Below, piece by piece: positions 52,067 to 63,400 of a DNA stretch of 64,000 nt. The translations under genes and the position numbers were made by a program. The DNA lies in NCBI RefSeq assembly GCF_051106095.1, contig NC_135786.1, positions 203,361,501 to 203,425,500 of the forward strand. The letters run 5' to 3'. Numbering within the stretch: position 1 is the first letter of the stretch; the number at the start of each line of letters is the position of its first letter. Source of the stretch: Pogona vitticeps. Its lineage: Eukaryota; Chordata; Lepidosauria; Squamata; Agamidae. The notes beneath the pieces are model-generated. The model ran no database searches. It saw nothing but the letters and a program-made list of their open reading frames with translations, and was not told the origin of the DNA.

Positions 52067-52436
52067 TAGAGATGGAGGTATTTGTATATGAATACAAATA
52101 TCCCCCCACAAGTGGAGATAACAAAGGTCCATCCCCATGGGGCCGGAATGTCCACTCACGATTCTGCCGCTGGTGCAAACTCAATGGAGCCTTCCTATTG
52201 CTCTGTTGTCCGCAGTGGATTAGCCACTCTGTGGCCTGGCAGAGAGGCTCATCATCCTGCCTTCTGCCAGGACTGGCTAATCCATTGCAGACAATGGAGC
52301 AATAGGAAGGTTCTGTTGAGCTCGTGTCAGTGGCTGAATCGTGAGTGCTCAGTCTGGTCCCAGGGGGCCGGACCCTCGTTAATTCCACCAGTGAGGGGAT
52401 ATTTGTATTCATATACAAATATGAATACTATCTCTA
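52067..52436. mobile_element. hAT-like MITE, family B (370 bp) with perfect 8 bp target duplication
   Basis: It starts TAGAGATGGAGGTATTTGTA and ends ATACTATCTCTA. TTCATAAC flanks both sides (52059-52066 and 52437-52444). The interior folds back: CTATTGCTCTGTTGTCCGCA near 52195 is the inverse of TGCAGACAATGGAGCAATAG near 52286. It aligns with 19198-19453 and has no coding capacity. Confidence 0.9.
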
Positions 52437-52531
52437 TTCATAACATATTCAGTTTTCTACATTAACAATATATACAGAAATTATGCATCCCATATTTTTT
52501 ATAATACACACACACACAAAAAAAAAATTTT

Positions 52532-53072
52532 GATGGCTGTTAATTGAAGCTGCAATACAATCAAGGTTGTTTCAGAAAAAAATGAATAGAGAGAGATGGG
52601 ATGTACAATTACTATTTCTATAGCCAGGTCTTAAACCCTTTGAGTTGAAAGGAGAGGTTTCAGGGATACATAAGTCTACTCCAGGGCCCTGGAATGTTTC
52701 AGACTGCAGTTTCTGTAATCCCTGATCATGAGCCATCCTAAATGGATTTTATGAAAATCATAGTTCAAAACATCTGTAGGAGCACCAGCTTGCCCTCTCT
52801 GATATTTAGAGCTGTGCTTCTTCACAGCTCTATTTTGGTGGGAATTTCTCTCCCATACACTCTTTATTTTCAAAATAAGGGCTAGCTGCACCAGCCAGGT
52901 TACTGCCATGACTGGCATGCTGTCGATGATGCCAGCCACTTGTCCTCACTCCCATTAATTCAAAAGTAGCAATCTCTTCCTGGCAATCCCAGGCGATTTA
53001 TGTTTTTCCTCTCTCCATTTGTTTTTTCTGAAACAACCTTGATTGTATTGCAGCTTCATTCAACAGCCAACA
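52532..53072. mobile_element. inverted-repeat element (about 540 bp), superfamily unknown
   Basis: The left arm GAAGCTGCAATACAATCAAG with GTTGTTTCAGAAAAAA (52546-52581) matches the inverted right arm (53022-53057) at all 36 bases. Weaker pairing extends about 15 bp outward through TGGCTGTT. No target duplication could be fixed. The inside carries CCAGCCAGGTTACTGCCATG (52891), which begins a 45 bp module shared with 55358-55402. Confidence 0.7.
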
Positions 53073-53084
53073 AGAAATTGTACA

Positions 53085-53150
53085 ACATATTTATTTTTAT
53101 TTATTTATTTATTTATTGGATTTTTACCCCGCCCCTCTACACCAGTATCT
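53085..53150 (-). repeat. LINE/SINE 3' tail with (ATTT)n
   Basis: TTTTATTTATTTATTTATTT followed by GGATTTTTACCCCGCCCCTC, the inverse of an L2-type tail. It lies just after the inverted-repeat element. Confidence 0.6.
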
Positions 53151-53154
53151 ATTG

Positions 53155-54605
53155 CCCGCTGCTGTGTCCATATAACTAAAAGTAGCACAGGCCTTAAGGA
53201 AGATACTGCTGGAAATAAATCTGGTTCTGGAGTGAGAAGACAGAGAAAAAGAAAAGATTTGGCTTATGAAGACTATTCTAACATATTTATGTGATCTGAT
53301 GTAATTCACTTTTTTAGTCAGCTTGCCATTGTCTTTCCTCATCCTTCATAATTTCATTGTGAACAACGCTTCTGGGCATGCTGGATAGCAGGTTACGCAA
53401 TGAAGGAAACAACTAGCCCTGATGGATACAGAGGAGGTGTTCAAGCTAGAAACACTGGGTTGCAGTGCATATATGTTGTGAGTGATCTATAGTTCCTGAC
53501 TGGGAGTTAGACCAGCAGAGAAACAACACTTCGGAGGGTGACTATTTGGGAGAATGTATTGGCTGATGTGGGATGGTGTTAACGCTGGAGAGTTATTTGA
53601 CATAGAAGCTTTGTAGATTGTCCATGGAATCTGGGCATATGTTAAGCAGAAGGCATTTGTGTGATCATGTTACGTATTTCAAGGTCAAATGTTCAATGAA
53701 CTGGAGGGGAGGGGTCATTGCTTCTTATTTAGAAGTACATAGGGCAGCTTTCCAGTGGCTATCCTAAAGGTTTCTGTTAAGCATGGAAACCTCTAAACAG
53801 ACCATACCTCTTGAACACTCCGTGTTGGTTGAAGAAAGCAATATTGGCAGAACACTAGTGATTGCTGCTGAAGTATTTTTCATGCTTGTATGGCATAGGC
53901 AGGCAGCACAGGCCCTCTAGATGTCTTTTGGCCTGTGGGTCCCATCAATCCTAACATAGGTGAGGAGGTATGGGTACTCCAGCCCTCAAACAAGTGCAGG
54001 GCCACAGTTGCCTGGTTTTGCTTTAGGGGCTAGTCCTGCTATTAGGGAGAATGAGGTGGTCACGACAGGCAGCTGCTGCCTTCCAGTGCAGATTATAGGA
54101 GTGCATGGAAGTTACAGCAAGGCTTTCTGTCTCCCAGGCAGAAAGAGATCCATCAGTAGAAGCATCTCTTTGGATTCTATCCAGTTGTACTTAAGCTTGA
54201 TCAAGTCACAGGTTCCACAGACATACCCGTGTAAAATCTATTGCAGCTAAAATACCCCTTGAGCCTTCTAGTGCCTTAGAGACTTAACATATAGAGTATA
54301 AATTTTATATATTTTATACCTTTAAAAACAAAGGCAGTATACAATGGTCTAATTCCCTAACATAAAAACTTATATGGACATCTTATTCCACATTATCTGC
54401 ACATGAGAAATGCAGTGTACTTCTGGTGAAATGCACTGCTGTGCATGCAACTGGAAAAAAATAAACAGAACTCCCTTAGTGTTTTCTGCAGCTTATCACA
54501 TTTTATTTCAGGTCAAAGTATATTAATGTGGCATATGTAATAGCATGGGTCCCATCAGAGTTATTAAAAATGTTGATTATCTGTGATTTGCCACAGCCCT
54601 ATCCA
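53155..54605. other. intergenic, little recognised
   Basis: A worn hAT-type scrap (CCTCTAGATGTCTTTTGGCC) lies near 53920. Otherwise unassigned. Confidence 0.35.
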
Positions 54606-54609
54606 CAGC

Positions 54610-54660
54610 CCTAGTCACGCTGGCCATGTGACAACGGAAACTGTCTTCAGCCTTTATCCT
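54610..54660 (+). mobile_element. Sauria SINE fragment
   Basis: GCTGGCCATGTGACAACGGA and AACTGTCTTCAG match the middle of the full Sauria copies (CTGGCCATGTGACCACGGAAGATTGTCTTC). Confidence 0.5.
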
Positions 54661-54773
54661 GCCCCCATTTATGTTGTATTTATATAGGGTTTGTTTGTAT
54701 CCACGGTTTTGGATATCCACGGTAGAGTGGAACCAATCTCTCATAAATATGGGGATCCTATTGTATTGTGCAT

Positions 54774-55123
54774 CAGGGATGTGGTGGCGCTGTGGGCTAA
54801 ACCGCAGAAGCCTGTGCTGCAGGGTCAGAAGACGAAGCAGTCGTAAGATCGAATCCACACGACGGAGTGAGCTCCCGCCGCTTGTCCCAGCTCCTGCCAA
54901 CCTAGCGGTTCGAAAGCATGTAAATGCAAGTAGATAAATAGGGAACACCTCGGTGGGAAGGTAACAGCGTTCCATTTCTAAGTTGCACTGGCCATGTGAC
55001 CACGGAAGATTGTCTTCGGACAAAACGCTGGCTCTATGGCTTGGAAACAGGGATGAGCACCACCCCCTAGAGTCGAACACGACTGGACAAAAATTATCAA
55101 GGGAAACCTTTACCTTTACCTTT
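54774..55123 (+). mobile_element. Sauria-type SINE, full length, perfect 15 bp target duplication
   Basis: Flanks TATTGTATTGTGCAT at 54759-54773 and 55124-55138 are identical. The head GGGATGTGGTGGCGCTGTGG, the B box AGATCGAATCC, the body GGTTCGAAAGCATG and the tail CTTTACCTTTACC are all present. It is probably the youngest repeat insertion in the window. Confidence 0.95.
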
Positions 55124-55187
55124 TATTGTATTGTGCATTATATATTTTATATATTTTTTGTAAAAGGTTACTTTTCTTGTAAGATAG

Positions 55188-55516
55188 TAGACATGGAGGA
55201 TTCATCTTCATCAATGAAAGTGAATCCCGCCAGCACAGGTGGACAGCCCAATTAACAACTGCCCCCAGAACCCATTGGACCACCTACTATGTGGTGTGAG
55301 CAACAGGCGTCATTAACAGCTGTAGTGACCAGGTGAATAGGGAGGCAGGGCTTCACTAGCCAGGTTACTGCCATGATTGGCATGCTGTCGATGATGCCAG
55401 CCCGGCAATGTGTAGTAAGTGATCCAGCAGGTTCTGGGGGTGGATGTTAATTGGGCTGGCCACCTGTGCCAGTGGGATTCATTTTCATCAATGAAAATGA
55501 ACCCCCCCCATGTCTA
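55188..55516. mobile_element. inverted-repeat MITE (329 bp), TAGACATGG ends
   Basis: The left TAGACATGGAGGATTCATCT and the inverse of the right (TAGACATGGGGGGGTTCATT) continue for about 85 bp. They run through AATGAATCCC, GCACAGGTGG and CAGCCCAATTAACA. The ends resemble the TAGAGATGG hAT MITEs, so hAT is the likely superfamily. No clean 8 bp duplication is seen. It contains the module AGCCAGGTTACTGCCATGAT at 55358-55402. Confidence 0.75.
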
Positions 55517-55519
55517 ATA

Positions 55520-57035
55520 GTAATACTCCTTATACCAAGAATATAAAAGTTATTTTGTTTAGAGTTGCTATTTCAGCCTCCAAGTAAGATTATGAAAGAC
55601 TCCTGATACTGCTACATAGACCAGAATTGTGACTTGAAAAGCAACTTAATTTTGTTTCTGTAATTGTTAGTCCCAGTATCCTGAGGCTCAGTAGCAAGCA
55701 CTGTCATGAATGAACAGTGCAATTCTAAGCATGTCTATTTAGAAAGGAGTCCACTGAATTCAAGAGTGGCTTCTTCCCAAGCAGGTGTCCATATGAGTGT
55801 ATTCTCAGCCTACATATTAAATAAGAAAAATGGCTTCTATCTTCTTCATACACTTCTGTAAGTTGAGCCAATGAAATTTGGTCAGTGACAGGAAAACACA
55901 TTCTTTTTGTTTCAAAAGCAATTTGCATACAGTAGTGATCAAGCAATGAAGCTGGAAAATGAAGGCATATGTAATAGCATTCCATATACAGTAGACGTAG
56001 GTTAGTAAATAGTGGGCATGAATTAATTTTACATGCTTTCTATGTCAAACATTTCGATCATATGCATTAATGGTTGCTGTTTGGTCTTTTCGTTCAATTT
56101 TGTTTGCTATCAATGATGCATCTGCTGGGAATCCACTTGTGAATTCCCAGGTATGCATTAAGGCAGTTCTCTGAAATCATCCAGAAGAGATTAAGAGCAG
56201 CTGCACTTTAAAGCAGCCCTATCCATTTCTTCATGACCCTTTGGAAGACCAGATATGGGAAGTGTGTCTGAAAAAAGATTAACACGTGCCATTAATAGAT
56301 AGATAAAAGGAAATAGCCAAATGTTGTTGGCATCTTTGAAGGATGCATACCATAATATAAAATGGTGGCCATAGTGTTTAGCTGTCATGTTTATACTTGG
56401 ATGGTGCCAACTCCAGGAGGGTAAAGCTATTTGGAAGCACCTGGGAATGAATTCAAAAACTTTCTTAAAGTCTTCCTTGATTTGAGATGCCACTTAAGGC
56501 AAGAAAATCTCAGGCTAAACATATGTAGCACTTAAATGAAGACTCTGTGATGCCCAAATGCTCTGTATTCAGAACTGAAGGCAAAGCATGTGTTCATGTC
56601 TCTACTAAAATGCAATCTAAACACAGCAGTGTTACCACAAATTGGTGTAATCCCAGTCTTGGTGGCTAGGTAACAAGAGGCTATTTTAATCACCAAATCT
56701 GCTACTGAGTCATCATAAATGTTTGTAGAAAGCCTCTCTAACATTGGTCAAGAACCAGTATAGTTCAAACAACATAGAACTTTCTGCCTGACAAAAGGCA
56801 TCCAGCACATGGAAGAGAGGAAGGGCTTTTTAATGGCATTGAATAAATAGCATTTAGATGCATTATAAATTGAGGTGTGAATGTGTGAAGCAGGAAGCTG
56901 CCATTCATATTTGAAGTTTTACCTGAACTCTGTAAGATTTACTGATACCTACAGGCTTTCACTGTAAATCTTTGGTCCTTCCTCTCAGCTTTGAAAATCT
57001 GGTGTTTTATTTATAGGCAGCCCAGCTGTAAATAG
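55520..57035. other. intergenic, nothing recognised
   Basis: AT-rich sequence; short frames on both strands show no family resemblance. Confidence 0.4.
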
Positions 57036-57039
57036 TTTT

Positions 57040-57857
57040 GGGACACAGAGTGAGTCCCAAGCAGTAATTACGGTAAAGTCTGGGATCTTCTTCAATGGGG
57101 AAATCTAGTGGTGGTCCCGGACTGCTCATCAGCTCGCTGTGATGAGTTTGCCATTCATTTTAAGGGAAAAATCGCTAAGATTTGCAGTGGGTTGGACTCC
57201 ACCATTACTGCAAGATCAGAGGATGTGTCCAGTGTGCCGTGCTTAGGTCAAATATTAATGGATGAGTTTCAATTGATGAGACCTGAGAATGTGGACAGGG
57301 TGCTTGGATCTGTCCGTTCTACCACCACTCCGCTCGACCCTTGCCCATCTTGGCTAATTGGAAGATCTGCCAGGGGGGTTCGCATTTGGGTCCAGGAGGC
57401 CGTGAATGCCTCTTTGAGAGAGGGAGTGGTCCCTACCACCTTGAAAGAGGTGGTAATCTGACCACTCCTTTAAAAGCCTAACCTGGACCCAAGACTGGTG
57501 GTTAACTACTGAACAGTGTCGAACCTCCCTTATTTGTGCAAAATGTTGGACTGGGTTGTGGTCGGGCAACTCCAGGTGCTGGTGGATGAAACGGATTTTC
57601 TGGATCTATTTCAATCGGGTTTCAGGCCAGGTTTTGGTACAGAGACTGCCTTGGTCACCCTGTATGATGACCTTTGCCAGGAGAGAGACAGGGGGAGTGT
57701 GACGCTGTTGATACTCCTGGACCTTTCAGCGGCTTTCAGCACCATCGACCATGGTGTCTTTCTGGATAGGCTGGCTGGGTTGGGAATTGGGGGCACTGCT
57801 TTACAGTGGTTCCGCTCCTTCCTGGCTGACCATGTCCAGAGGGTGGTGCTGGGGGTA
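57040..57857 (+). mobile_element. L2-clade LINE reverse transcriptase fragment
   Basis: Plus-strand frames give DEFAIHFKGKIAKI, then NYxTVSNLPYLCKMLDWVV, then FLDLFQSGFRPGFGTETALV, then LLILLDLSAAFSTIDHGVFL and ALQWFRSFL. This covers the fingers and palm of an L2-type reverse transcriptase up to the first catalytic motif (LLDLSAAFDTIDH is usual). The region is broken by a few stops. It ends abruptly at a GAAA repeat, so the YVDD box and 3' end are missing. Confidence 0.85.
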
Positions 57858-57877
57858 ATAAAGAAAGAAAGAAAGAG

Positions 57878-57968
<91 letters not shown>

Positions 57969-57995
57969 GAAAGAAAGAAAGAAAGAAAGAAAGTA
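57858..57995. repeat. (GAAA)n microsatellite
   Basis: About 33 units of GAAA/AAAG with a few GAGA interruptions, directly joined to the truncated L2 fragment. Confidence 0.95.
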
Positions 57996-57999
57996 TTTA

Positions 58000-60190
58000 A
58001 AATATTGGAGATTCCAAGTTTTACAGAAATTAGTTAGGCTACTATGAATTTAAAGGGAGGTTACTTGCAGAAGTGTACAGCATTTGTATAGAAAAACGTA
58101 CTTAAAAGCTGAGAGAAAATATGTAGCTTTGAGTAGCATAACAGCTGAATTGTATTAAGAAAGTTTTTTTCCACCAGTAACTGTTACATCTGTACAAGTC
58201 TATAGAGTTCATTGAATAAAAGCAAAATCAGTTAACCATCCTATCCTCCCAAATATGAATACGTGAAGAATGAAAATAAATGGTTACGTTTTGGCCCAGA
58301 TCCTGATGCATTTTACCATGTGTACAAGGGCAATCAAGCAACCAGTTTTAATCATTTTCCAGATGTCTGTTGTGCAATCAGTTATGTGGCTGGGTCACAG
58401 ATGCATGTATGATTAGCAACTAGAAGATTAGCTACTACCCCTTGCACAATTACCCTTCTGTGATTATGTAGTACAATTGAATTCTGGCCTGAAAATTAAG
58501 CAATGTTAGCACATGATACTTTAAAAAATATCTATTTTGTCATTTAGGATCTTGGTTATGAGATCGAATGGATTAAGACTGAGAACTCAAAATTCTTTTT
58601 TAAAAAGAAACAAGGATGCTGACTATACACAGACCTGTAATGTATTCCAGTTATAGTTAAATTTCAGAACGATTTCTCCCAGCATTTTCATGTAGAAATC
58701 TGTCACTCTTCAACAGGGTTTTTACCATTGCTACCTTTCTTAATATAGGAACACAGCACTCTTTCACCTAATCATTTGACATAAATGTCACCTACACAGC
58801 TTTTATAAGCCAGAAACAAAAAAGGTTATCACTCCAGTGCATCCCCTTTAATGCCACATGTGTAGTCATAAAGAGTCTGTATTATTTCTGTGGAAGCTGG
58901 TGATCAAGAAGGAATTGTATACTCACAGAAATTAATCGGATCCTTTATATTGAAGGGTCCATTCATTATACAAGGAAAATATGCCTACTAATGTGAGAAA
59001 AGAACAACTCATCTATTCTGCTGGGATTTGGAAGCTCTCATTTATTTAAAACATAGCTGGCTTTCAAAAAAAAAATCAAAGCATTGTAATGACAAAGAAA
59101 CTGCCATTTGCTACGTTCCATATGATTGAAGGAGGCTTGTGTATTAATTTTATTTGGTCCATAAATAGAAAGCTATTAAATAATAACAAGACTGACTTAG
59201 TAATAGACAAAATGTCTCTTGGAAATAGTATGTTTGTAATAATGGAAAGAAAGTGCATCATGAAATTCTTCGAAGTGAAAGAACAACATTGCTTGGACTG
59301 AGACTTTGTGGAATGCACTCCCCTTTCTAAATAATCAACATTATCCTCACCAACATCATCATCCCACACACACCAATCAAAACTATTGATAGTGTAACTA
59401 TATATTCTTGATTCAAAGCACAGAATTCTATTCACTGAGGTTGGCCAATTTGCTCTCCCAATCCAATTAGCTAGTGCTAATGTAAAACAATGATTTCTGT
59501 CACTATATTGTTGTCTCAGAGACATGGATAACTGGATCCTTTGTTTCCCTAATCCAATTAAGGGGCAGTGGAGCAACAAAATATGGGAAGCAACTGAAGC
59601 TCAGTGGTCAGGAAAGTTACTGGTCTGCAACTAAAAAGTCAGAGAGGAGCTTTTGCGATCTAAACATCTATTAGATTTTCTCCCAACAGTTGCATGCTCT
59701 TCATCATCAGTGAAATTTTTGCCTATTCTAGGCATTCTCTGACCCTTGCAAATTTCTTATTATACCTGACATTTTACAGCTCTGAAGGGAACAACGCAAA
59801 AACAGTATACAAATGGTGAAAAAGATTAGCGAAGTATACAAGAAAAATAATAATATACCATAATTCTGCACTACAACCCATTTTAACCACATACTGTCAC
59901 AGATCTGAGGAAATATTGTTTTGTGAGCCCCATTAGCCCTGGCAGCCTTAGTATGGGCTCTGTATTCCATTCCTGACGCCATAGACAACACCAAAGGTAA
60001 ATTAAAGCCAAAAGAAATTATTTCAACTCGGACAGGGGAAACAACGTACCATTAGCAATTTTCTTTGGGACAGTTCTCTTAAGGACCTTCACGGGGTTTG
60101 ATAGTTCTCTGGGTATAGTCACCAGTAGAGTCCCAGTTCTAGTTAACCCTAATGGGGTGCTTCATGGTGTCCAGCTCCTCGCAGTCCACA
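58000..60190. other. intergenic, nothing recognised
   Basis: Contains a minus-strand open frame of 167 codons (59579-59076) with no recognisable domain. It is judged non-coding. Confidence 0.4.
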
Positions 60191-60197
60191 CAGCAGG

Positions 60198-60275
60198 GGT
60201 TTATTTATTTAATTTATTTAACTTATATGCCACCCACACTACCCAAAGGTCTCTGGGCAGTTTATATGCCTGTAA
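60198..60275 (-). repeat. LINE/SINE 3' tail
   Basis: TTTATTTATTTAATTTATTT then ATATGCCACCCACACTACCC and AAAGGTCTCTGGGCAG, the inverse of the CCCAGAGACCTTTGGGTAGT tail at 15700. Confidence 0.65.
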
Positions 60276-60548
60276 GTAAGGGCACAGTGACAATCCCAAG
60301 TCTGCCAGTCTGCTAGTTCTATTCTCATTCTCCTCACAGCCTCCTTCCCTCCCTTCCCCCTTTCTGTATTTTCCACCCCCAACGCCATACCAACAATCTA
60401 GCAAGAGTGAGTTGCCAGAGGAGTCTAAAAACAAAATTCTAGCACAGTTATTGTCTCTGAATTATAGCATTATATATCAAAAGAACAGTCCCCATCACCA
60501 ATCATCTACGTAAGATTAGTTATGCACTATTAAGACATCAAAAGAAAA

Positions 60549-61147
60549 AAACAAAGATCATGGCCACTGGCAAATAGAAGGGGAAGATATGGAGGCAGTG
60601 ACAGATTTTACTTTCTTGGGCTCCATGATCACTGCAGATGGGGACAGCAATCACGAAATTAAAAGACGGCTGCTTCTTGGGAGGAAAGTGATGACAAACG
60701 TCGACAGCATCTTAAAAAGCAGAGACATCACCTTGCCAACAAAGGTCCACATAGTCAAAGCTATGGTTTTTGCAGTAGCAATGTTTGGAAGTGAGAGTTG
60801 GACCATAAAGAAGGCTGACCACCTAAGAATTGATGCTTTTGAATTGTGGTGCTGGAGGAGACTTTTGAGAGTCCCCTGAACTGCAAGGAGAACAAACCTA
60901 TCCATTCTAAAGGAAATCAACCCTGAGTGCTCACTGGTAGGACAGATCCTGAAGCTGAGGCTCCAAGACTTTGACCATCTCATGAGAAGAGAAGGGGACG
61001 ACAGAGGATGAGATGGTTGGACAGTGTCACCGAAGCTACCAACATGAATTTGACCCAACTCCAGGAGGCAGTGGAAGACAGGAGGGCCCGGCGTGCTCTG
61101 GTCCATGGGGTCACGAAGAGTTGGACACGACTGAACGACTAAACAAC
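60549..61147 (+). mobile_element. BovB LINE, 3' end of ORF2 and terminus
   Basis: Plus strand in order: KTKIMATG, EAVTDFTFLGSMITADGDSN, KRRLLLGRKVMTNVDSILKS, TLPTKVHIVKAMVFAVAMFG, SESWTIKK, FELWCWRRLLRVP, TARRTNLSILKEINPECSLV and HLMRREGDD. The nucleotide end is GGACACGACTGAACGACTAA. The first 290 nt stay open (about 96 codons); after that a Trp codon has become TGA. This is a fairly young, 5' truncated copy. Confidence 0.93.
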
Positions 61148-61149
61148 AT

Positions 61150-62235
61150 GTAGAATATTTGCCTCTAGATCCAGGGATAAAAAGTGTCACCTGCTATCCT
61201 ATATCCTATTACCTATGGATAAGCTTCACTGAATTTAATTGGACATGAACCTGATTGGAAAGGTATAGGATTGCTTGTACTGTTTTTCTCTTTCTTCGGG
61301 CATTATAAAACATGCCTGCCCTCCTATCTCTTTGCATGGATAGTGATTTTCCGAAGAGATTAACTTCCTCTATGCATGCAGGCCCTCCACTCAATCTGGA
61401 CCACTGGAAAATCAGCTTTCCACACAGAGGGTTTTCTCCTCAAGAAGAAGAGAATGTAAGGACAGGAATAATACACCCCCCTCCTTGTGTGTTTATTTCA
61501 TAATGCCTGAATGGAGTTAATTGCCTGTCTCTCTGCCCATTTATCTGCTTACTATTTAAAACATTTCTTTTTTGCCATTTGTTAGATTATTCAAGGTAAT
61601 GTTCAGAACTGACCAAAGAACAATGAGACATAAAGTACCAGGAATCTGTACAGAAATTAAAAGTGCAAACCTATCGACACACAAAACAAAACAATCTACT
61701 GTCAATGGCAGATTTGAATATCAAGTCAAATTTTAAAAAATCCAGCCAAGTCAAAGCAGTGACAGGTAAAGACATTATTACTAATTAGTGCCTAAAACTT
61801 ACAAGAGTAACATTCTGGCAAATAAACTGCAGCAATATATTCCACAACCACAGTACCGTCATTGAAAAAGCTCAGTCTGTATTACTGTAACCTCCCCAGG
61901 TGGCTTGGAGAAGGCCCAACCATATTTGTAAAGGTCATGACATGTTACAGTTGAGTTATCGCATTTAGCATGAATCAGCCTCTCTGCTGATTATGGTGAG
62001 TTTGCATGTGTGTGCACAGAGAAACACAGAGAGAGTAAATACAGAAACAACTTGTAAAAGAGGTTTTAATTCAAAAAAGATTAAGGAAATCTTCAGCACC
62101 TTTGCCCCTTTCCATAACTGAACAGGGATTTGAACCCAGGCCTCCTGAGTCCTAGTCCATTACTTCATCCCCTACCCACTCTGGGTATCACAGGCATCAT
62201 TACCTGGCTTTAAAAAAATATGTGGGAAATGTCAT
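61150..62235. other. intergenic, nothing recognised
   Basis: No feature could be supported. Confidence 0.4.
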
Positions 62236-62237
62236 CA

Positions 62238-62530
62238 TCGTTTAATCGTTTTGTCATGTCCGACTCTTTGTGACCCTGTGGACCAGAGCACACCAGGCCC
62301 TCCTGTCTTCCACTGCCTCCCAGAGTTGTGTCAAACTCATGTTGGTAGCTTCGCAGACACTGTCCAGCCATCTCATCCTCTGTCGTCCCCTTCTCCTCCT
62401 GCCTTCACACTTCCCAACATCGGGGGCTTTTCCAGGGCGTCTTCTCTTCTCATGAGATGGCCGAAGTACTGGAGCCTCAGCTTCCGGATCTGTCCTTCCA
62501 GTGAGCACTCAGGGTTGATTTCCTTTAGAA
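62238..62530 (-). mobile_element. BovB LINE, extreme 3' end
   Basis: The minus strand encodes a relic from LKEINPEC through RRGRQRMRWLDSVCEATNMS to LTQLWEAVEDRRAWCALVHR and VTKSRT. The ATTAAACGATGA end then follows at about 62238. It is nearly open over its whole length. Confidence 0.9.
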
Positions 62531-62534
62531 AAGG

Positions 62535-63395
62535 GGAATGTACTTTTCATCAAATTGTAGGTCTGTGTACTCATGGTGCTAGAGAGCATACGGAAATGCT
62601 GCCTGTCTTTTCCCACATTGCTTTTTGGCTTTGAAGGCTCTGCTTCTCCCACTTCCTCTTCTTTAAAGCCCAATATATTTCCAGGAGGGTGAAACATCTT
62701 CTTGAGCTCTCCATGTCACCTTTTGAGGTAAATACATATTTTAGAAGGCATACCCACATTCCGTAAACAAATGAAAGCAAGACTTCCCAGCAGTTCTGAG
62801 AGGCAGAAAAAACCAGAAACCAACTTCACTTTCTCCTTTTTTAACATTTAATTAGCTGAAGTCCCAGGGAACATATTTGATTCAAACATCTTCCATATCT
62901 ACAGGTAAGTCAAGGCAATCAAATAGAAGGGGAAACCATGCATAGTTTGTAAATGACTGGCTCCCAGCGTCCGTGTTATTTGTTTTTAAAGCAACTGTAT
63001 TCCGTTTCCTTTACCGTTCAGATATGGAATTGTTGTTTGTGTTTCTCCACCTTGGGAGACTGGTGAGTGAATCTCTAGAGCTAGATTTTCCCCTTACATG
63101 TCAATGGAGCATTCTCAGTATTCTCAAAATAAGGAAACTGGGGAACAGAAATGTCAGGGAAGAACAGAAAGTAAAACTGCACAAGGCATGAGAGAACAAG
63201 CAAATACTGACATCCCTCAGGGAAATTGCTACAGCTGCTGGTTCTTCCTGTTCCATGTTGCCATCCGTATATGGATGGATGCATATTTCCTGGTCTATTC
63301 TCCCACAAGAGTAATTCCAGTATACTATCTGAAATTCCTAATGCTCGTATTACTTCCTTACACATGGCATTTTGGTTGTGTCCCATTCGAATTAT
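62535..63395. other. intergenic, nothing recognised
   Basis: No feature could be supported. Confidence 0.4.
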
Positions 63396-63400
63396 AATTA

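Noticed and set aside
54577-55080. 167-codon minus-strand frame
   Set aside because: It runs through the antisense strand of a Sauria SINE.
57516-58037. 173-codon frame ending in KERKKERK repeats
   Set aside because: Fusion of the L2 fragment with the GAAA microsatellite; not a real protein.
59076-59579. 167-codon minus-strand frame
   Set aside because: AT-rich, no domain or splice context, not recognised as any family. A chance open frame is likely.
59700-59740. CTGATGATGAAGAGCATGC on the minus strand as another hammerhead box
   Set aside because: The box is present, but no stem II followed by GAAA at the right distance is found.
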